From positions 1-8,963 of the forward strand of contig JAASTO010000098.1 in the NCBI GenBank assembly GCA_021767245.1: a DNA stretch of 8,963 nucleotides, read 5' to 3'. A model generated the notes under the pieces. That model saw only the letters and a list, made by a program, of their open reading frames with translations. It did not search any database and was not told where the DNA came from. How positions within the stretch are numbered: the first letter of the stretch is position 1; each line of letters starts with the position of its first letter. Source of the stretch: Balneolaceae bacterium (GTDB taxonomy: Bacteria; Bacteroidota; Rhodothermia; Balneolales; Balneolaceae). Below are positions 6,767 through 8,963 of the stretch, in pieces. Made by a program: the position numbers and the translations under genes.

Positions 6767-7954
6767 ATGGACTACATAACACATAAAATTTTTACCGGCT
6801 TATTAGTATCAGTACTAATGATAACCGGTTTTGGATGCGGAAGTGGTGAGAGTGATACCTCTGCCATCAAAAAGGAAAACGGGGTGATCTATAATCCCTC
6901 AGTAGGGCTTTTGCAGGATGAAGAGGCTCCGGTTGAGTTTGAACTGGTTGAGACCATTGATCTTTCCATGATCGAAGAACCGGTGATTAGCAATGTCGGC
7001 TATTTGCAAATTGACGACGAGGGTAATTTCTATTTCATAGATCGCCGGTTGAGCAAGCTGATCTCTCTGGATCCTGAAGGAAATCTCCGATGGGCGACCG
7101 GAGAAGAGGGCAAAGGCCCCGGTGATTTTGAAAGTCCGTTTGGGATGAGTCTGTATAAGGATAAGTTATATATATCGAATGTTCAGGGCTCCCGGTTAGA
7201 TGAATTCGATCTGTCCGGTAATTTTATCAAAACTTATGATCTGCCTGAAGATATGCGTTTTGCCAGTATGGTCGGCATACGTGATGATGGGACGGTCTTG
7301 ATGAGTGGGGCTAATTATGGGGCCGTGGGTGCATTGGTCTATACGATGGAAATATCAGATAGCCTTAGAGTGATCAGTGATTTCAAAATCACTGAAACGG
7401 AAGCGGATGAGTACAGCCGGGCAACACTCTGGGGAGGATTTGCCATGCAAGAAGATGAATTCTTTTACAGTTTTGGTACCGATTATACATTTCAGATGTA
7501 TGATTACGATGGCAATCTGAAGACTGAAGTTCAGAGGGAATTCGATGGTACGTTAGGTCCCGGAATATATACCAGCGAGAACAGTGTGAGTCTGTATGGA
7601 TTAGGTAGTATCGGTTCGCCTATATTTTTAAATAACGGTCATTACCTGATACAGGTTGAACACCCGGTCAATATTGATGATCCGCATGCCTATGCCCGCC
7701 GGGCATCAACCGGTGAAACAGAATCACCGATCTATGAGCACTTTATGGATGTGTACAATGCAGACCACGAATTGTTATATACCTTTGAGAACTCAGATTT
7801 TGTAGAAGGGCTGGGAAGTTTGGGCGTAAGAGATAAAGATGGTTTTTATTACTCAGTATTCAGCAGTGATCTTTTGATCAAGAAGTATCAGGTAAACACG
7901 AAATATGAGGGGTCTGAAATGGAGGAGAGTGAACAAATTCCTATTGGTAATTAA
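6767..7954 (+). CDS. 6-bladed beta-propeller lipoprotein
   Basis: This 395-residue exported protein begins with a hydrophobic signal (FTGLLVSVLMITGFGC) and a probable lipid-carrying Cys24, followed by a Gly/Ser-rich tether. The lipobox is relaxed (GFGC). From about residue 75 it shows repeated beta-propeller strands of the type D.EGNFYF.D....K...LDPEGN. The hallmark GEEGKGPGDF sits at residues 112-121, typical of the 6-bladed beta-propeller family (Pfam PF17170-like) abundant in Bacteroidota and relatives. Further blades read LYISNVQGSRLDEFDLSGN and MYDYDGNLKTEV. These proteins are usually surface or periplasmic and bind ligands or partners; no enzymatic residues can be assigned. It lies 123 bases after the permease gene on the same strand, so it may have its own promoter. 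A role in efflux is not supported by sequence. Confidence 0.88.
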   Translation: MDYITHKIFTGLLVSVLMITGFGCGSGESDTSAIKKENGVIYNPSVGLLQDEEAPVEFELVETIDLSMIEEPVISNVGYLQIDDEGNFYFIDRRLSKLISLDPEGNLRWATGEEGKGPGDFESPFGMSLYKDKLYISNVQGSRLDEFDLSGNFIKTYDLPEDMRFASMVGIRDDGTVLMSGANYGAVGALVYTMEISDSLRVISDFKITETEADEYSRATLWGGFAMQEDEFFYSFGTDYTFQMYDYDGNLKTEVQREFDGTLGPGIYTSENSVSLYGLGSIGSPIFLNNGHYLIQVEHPVNIDDPHAYARRASTGETESPIYEHFMDVYNADHELLYTFENSDFVEGLGSLGVRDKDGFYYSVFSSDLLIKKYQVNTKYEGSEMEESEQIPIGN

Positions 7955-7956
7955 GT

Positions 7957-7981
7957 AATATCCGTTCTCAACCCGGATATT
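7957..7981 (+). terminator. Hairpin after the beta-propeller gene, possible weak terminator
   Basis: AATATCCG (7957-7964) and CGGATATT (7974-7981) form a perfect eight-pair stem with a nine-base loop, two bases after the stop codon; two G-T pairs could extend it. No T-run follows, so it may be a 3' mRNA-stabilising structure rather than an intrinsic terminator. Confidence 0.35.
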
Positions 7982-8039
7982 GTAAAATGGGGAAAGCAGT
8001 TTAAAGTTTTGAATATCGAATTGAACTCGGGTTTCCTTA

Positions 8040-8078
8040 ATACCTCCGCAACATACCGCACCTACGGCGCGGAGGTAT
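8040..8078 (+). repeat. Palindromic unit A1
   Basis: Arms atacctccgc (8040-8049) and gcggaggtat (8069-8078) pair perfectly over ten bases around a 19-base loop. Bases 8041-8068 match unit A2 (8355-8382) at 24 of 28 positions. Confidence 0.75.
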
Positions 8079-8093
8079 ACAAGGGCTTGTTGG

Positions 8094-8122
8094 GTTACAA
8101 ACATGGTGCTCCGATGGAGCAG
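8094..8122 (+). repeat. Palindromic unit B1
   Basis: A 29-base unit identical to 8411-8439. It consists of a single-stranded-looking head (gttacaaacatgg) and a six-pair hairpin TGCTCC (8107-8112) / GGAGCA (8116-8121) with loop GAT. It lies 53 bases after the start of A1. Confidence 0.8.
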
Positions 8123-8258
8123 GGTCAGTGGTTGCCTTGTAACCGTTGGCGGGTTAGGGGGCGTCTCAACATCCAAGTTCATATTAGGAGAAAGTTAGTT
8201 TGCCTTAAGAAACTTTTCAGTTCTAAGGGATGTCGACATTCTGACCATAATCTGATCC

Positions 8259-8290
8259 TGTCCCGTAGGGACAACATGTCTGTAAAAAAG
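8259..8290 (-). repeat. Palindromic unit C1, inverted relative of B
   Basis: A hairpin TGTCCC (8259-8264) / GGGACA (8268-8273) with a three-base loop is followed by acatgtctgtaa. Read on the - strand it is ttacagacatg plus hairpin, matching the head and architecture of B. Stem positions 3 and 4 differ from B on both sides, keeping the pairing. Confidence 0.65.
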
Positions 8291-8310
8291 GTATCAGTTC
8301 CTAAGGCTAA

Positions 8311-8323
8311 GTCCCTTAGGGAC
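8311..8323 (-). repeat. Palindromic unit C2
   Basis: GTCCC / GGGAC with loop TTA forms a five-pair hairpin, followed by gttatgttg, a degenerate version of the tail seen in C1. It lies 51 bases after the C1 hairpin in the same orientation. Confidence 0.55.
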
Positions 8324-8354
8324 GTTATGTTGAGTTGGTCTTGTGCTTCCTGGC

Positions 8355-8389
8355 TACCTCGGCAGCATATCGCATCTACGGCGCCGGAG
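8355..8389 (+). repeat. Palindromic unit A2
   Basis: The second copy of A. CTCGGC (8358-8363) pairs with GCCG and AG (8383-8389) if one G is bulged. The C-to-G change in the left arm relative to A1 is matched by a G-to-C change in the right arm. Confidence 0.65.
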
Positions 8390-8410
8390 ACATACCGAGT
8401 GGTACTGTGT

Positions 8411-8439
8411 GTTACAAACATGGTGCTCCGATGGAGCAG
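8411..8439 (+). repeat. Palindromic unit B2
   Basis: Identical over 29 bases to B1 (8094-8122), with hairpin TGCTCC (8424-8429) / GGAGCA (8433-8438). It begins 56 bases after A2, nearly the same A-to-B distance as in the first copy. Confidence 0.8.
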
Positions 8440-8735
8440 TGGTACTTACCAGAAAAGTGTGTCTGGGAGTCTTGCTTGTGTAGGTTAGTAACATAGTTAT
8501 TTTTTGAATTAGTTGGCACCCGGCTCTTGTTGGTATCAGAATCTGTTCCAAAAATATACTGAGCCGAATGATGGAGTAGTTCCGGTCCTTCTTCACCTTT
8601 TAAACCAGACTCTGACGAGATATCTTAATTTCCTACCAAAATACCATCTTCAGCTGCTAGTCCGGGAAGCTTGCCTTTGGTGGCAGGAACTAGATCACCG
8701 AGGTTATATTTTTTAGTATTCCACTTTGAGGCCAT
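8412..8735 (-). pseudogene. Possible decayed reading frame, unrecognised
   Basis: On the - strand a frame starts with ATG at 8735, runs 36 codons (MASKWNTKKYNLGDLVPATK, later LPGLAAEDGILVGN), hits TAA at 8627-8625, and continues without a stop for 70 more codons (for example ELLHHSAQYIFGTDSDTNK) to a stop at 8414-8412. The composition of both halves is protein-like, and one nonsense change would explain the interruption. Its start overlaps the end of the convergent partial gene by 23 bases, which argues against a normal gene, and the last codons lie in repeat B2. I recognise no family. It could equally be chance. Confidence 0.2.
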
Positions 8736-8963
8736 AGACTAAGTTGTTTGCCCAATCAATTTCTTTCCATTTACCAAATGGTTGTCTTTTTACCAATGGA
8801 TTTACATTCATATGAATTGATTTACTAAAAAGAGGTGCTACATTTTTCGAGTTACTCATTTTGAGCCATTCAAAAACCACATAGAATTGTTTCTCATTAA
8901 TGAGCAATAGATCGTCCGTAAAATTACACGTTACCCAACCACTCTTTTTATCAGTGGTCAGAA
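8713..8963 (-). CDS. C-terminal end of an unidentified protein (5' end outside window)
   Basis: The - strand frame enters from the right edge and ends with TAA at 8715-8713, giving 82 complete residues after a partial first codon. It includes WVTCNFTDDLLLINEKQF, YVVFEWLKMSNSKN and a final GKWKEIDWANNLVYGLKVEY. The frame is already open at the window edge, so the TTG at 8907 should not be taken as the start. Alternating hydrophobic and aromatic residues with a final aromatic-rich strand suggest a beta-rich protein. The pattern (polar residues, then FEWL, then a late GKW and a terminal V-E-Y) resembles the ends of exported beta-sandwich proteins annotated in Bacteroidota and relatives as carboxypeptidase-like regulatory-domain proteins. 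That is recollection of a pattern, not a search result. It converges with the beta-propeller gene across the palindrome cluster. Confidence 0.7.
   Translation of the reverse strand, partial: LTTDKKSGWVTCNFTDDLLLINEKQFYVVFEWLKMSNSKNVAPLFSKSIHMNVNPLVKRQPFGKWKEIDWANNLVYGLKVEY

Larger units (their letters stand above)
7982..8712. other. Gene-poor convergent spacer with palindrome cluster
   Basis: This 731-base stretch separates two convergent genes. It contains six palindromic units between 8040 and 8439 in the order A1, B1, C1, C2, A2, B2, with C1 and C2 opposite in orientation to B. No tRNA, rRNA or convincing complete gene is visible. The 8123-8258 part has only a degenerate relative of the C units near 8218-8243 (cagttctaaggga). 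The 8440-8712 part has no palindromes, only a broken frame on the - strand described separately. Confidence 0.7.

Noticed and set aside
8179..8421. - strand 80-codon frame over the palindromes
   Set aside because: Also a translation of repeat units; composition is not protein-like and no start signal is present.
8040..8439. CRISPR array
   Set aside because: Units are palindromic, differ in type and orientation, and lack regular spacers or cas genes.
8009..8488. A 159-codon + strand frame with TTG start across the spacer
   Set aside because: It runs straight through palindromic units A1, B1, C1, C2, A2 and B2; its recurring peptide pieces are just translations of the repeats. No signal peptide, domain or ribosome site.
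8513..8716. + strand 67-codon frame with TTG start
   Set aside because: Unnatural composition and antisense to the more protein-like - strand frame in the same place.

Overview
The window looks like a chromosome segment from the Bacteroidota / Balneolota / Rhodothermota part of the FCB group. The evidence is indirect: divergent RND permeases arranged around one lipoprotein adaptor, a 6-bladed beta-propeller lipoprotein with the GxGPGxF signature, weak or absent Shine-Dalgarno sequences at most starts, and intergenic palindromes of a style common in that group. Moderate base composition leans towards Balneolota, but the genus cannot be fixed from sequence alone.

Positions 1-6643 hold an efflux locus on the + strand. 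It contains the C-terminal part of a first RND permease (cut by the window start), a periplasmic adaptor lipoprotein (1810-2883) and a second, complete RND permease (3491-6643). One adaptor lies between two different permeases, so the products may form one tripartite pump with two kinds of inner-membrane subunit, or two alternative pumps sharing the adaptor. No outer-membrane TolC-type gene is visible; it may lie upstream.

Between the adaptor and the second permease sits a compact foreign-looking unit (about 2985-3451). It is an A+T-rich 119-codon DUF559-type nuclease gene bounded by two 35-base inverted repeats, each with an internal GC-rich hairpin. The left repeat also supplies the nuclease gene's ribosome binding site. 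This nuclease-plus-palindromes unit is the most interesting item in the window.

Positions 6644-7954 carry a short spacer with four TTGCG repeats and a 395-codon beta-propeller lipoprotein. Positions 7955-8712 separate this gene from a convergent, partial gene on the - strand (8713-8963 and beyond). This gap holds a cluster of small palindromes: a composite A-B module occurring twice, and two inverted relatives between the copies. Paired base changes in the stems suggest the hairpins are real units. The rest of the gap contains a possible decayed reading frame. The long frames across the palindrome cluster look spurious.
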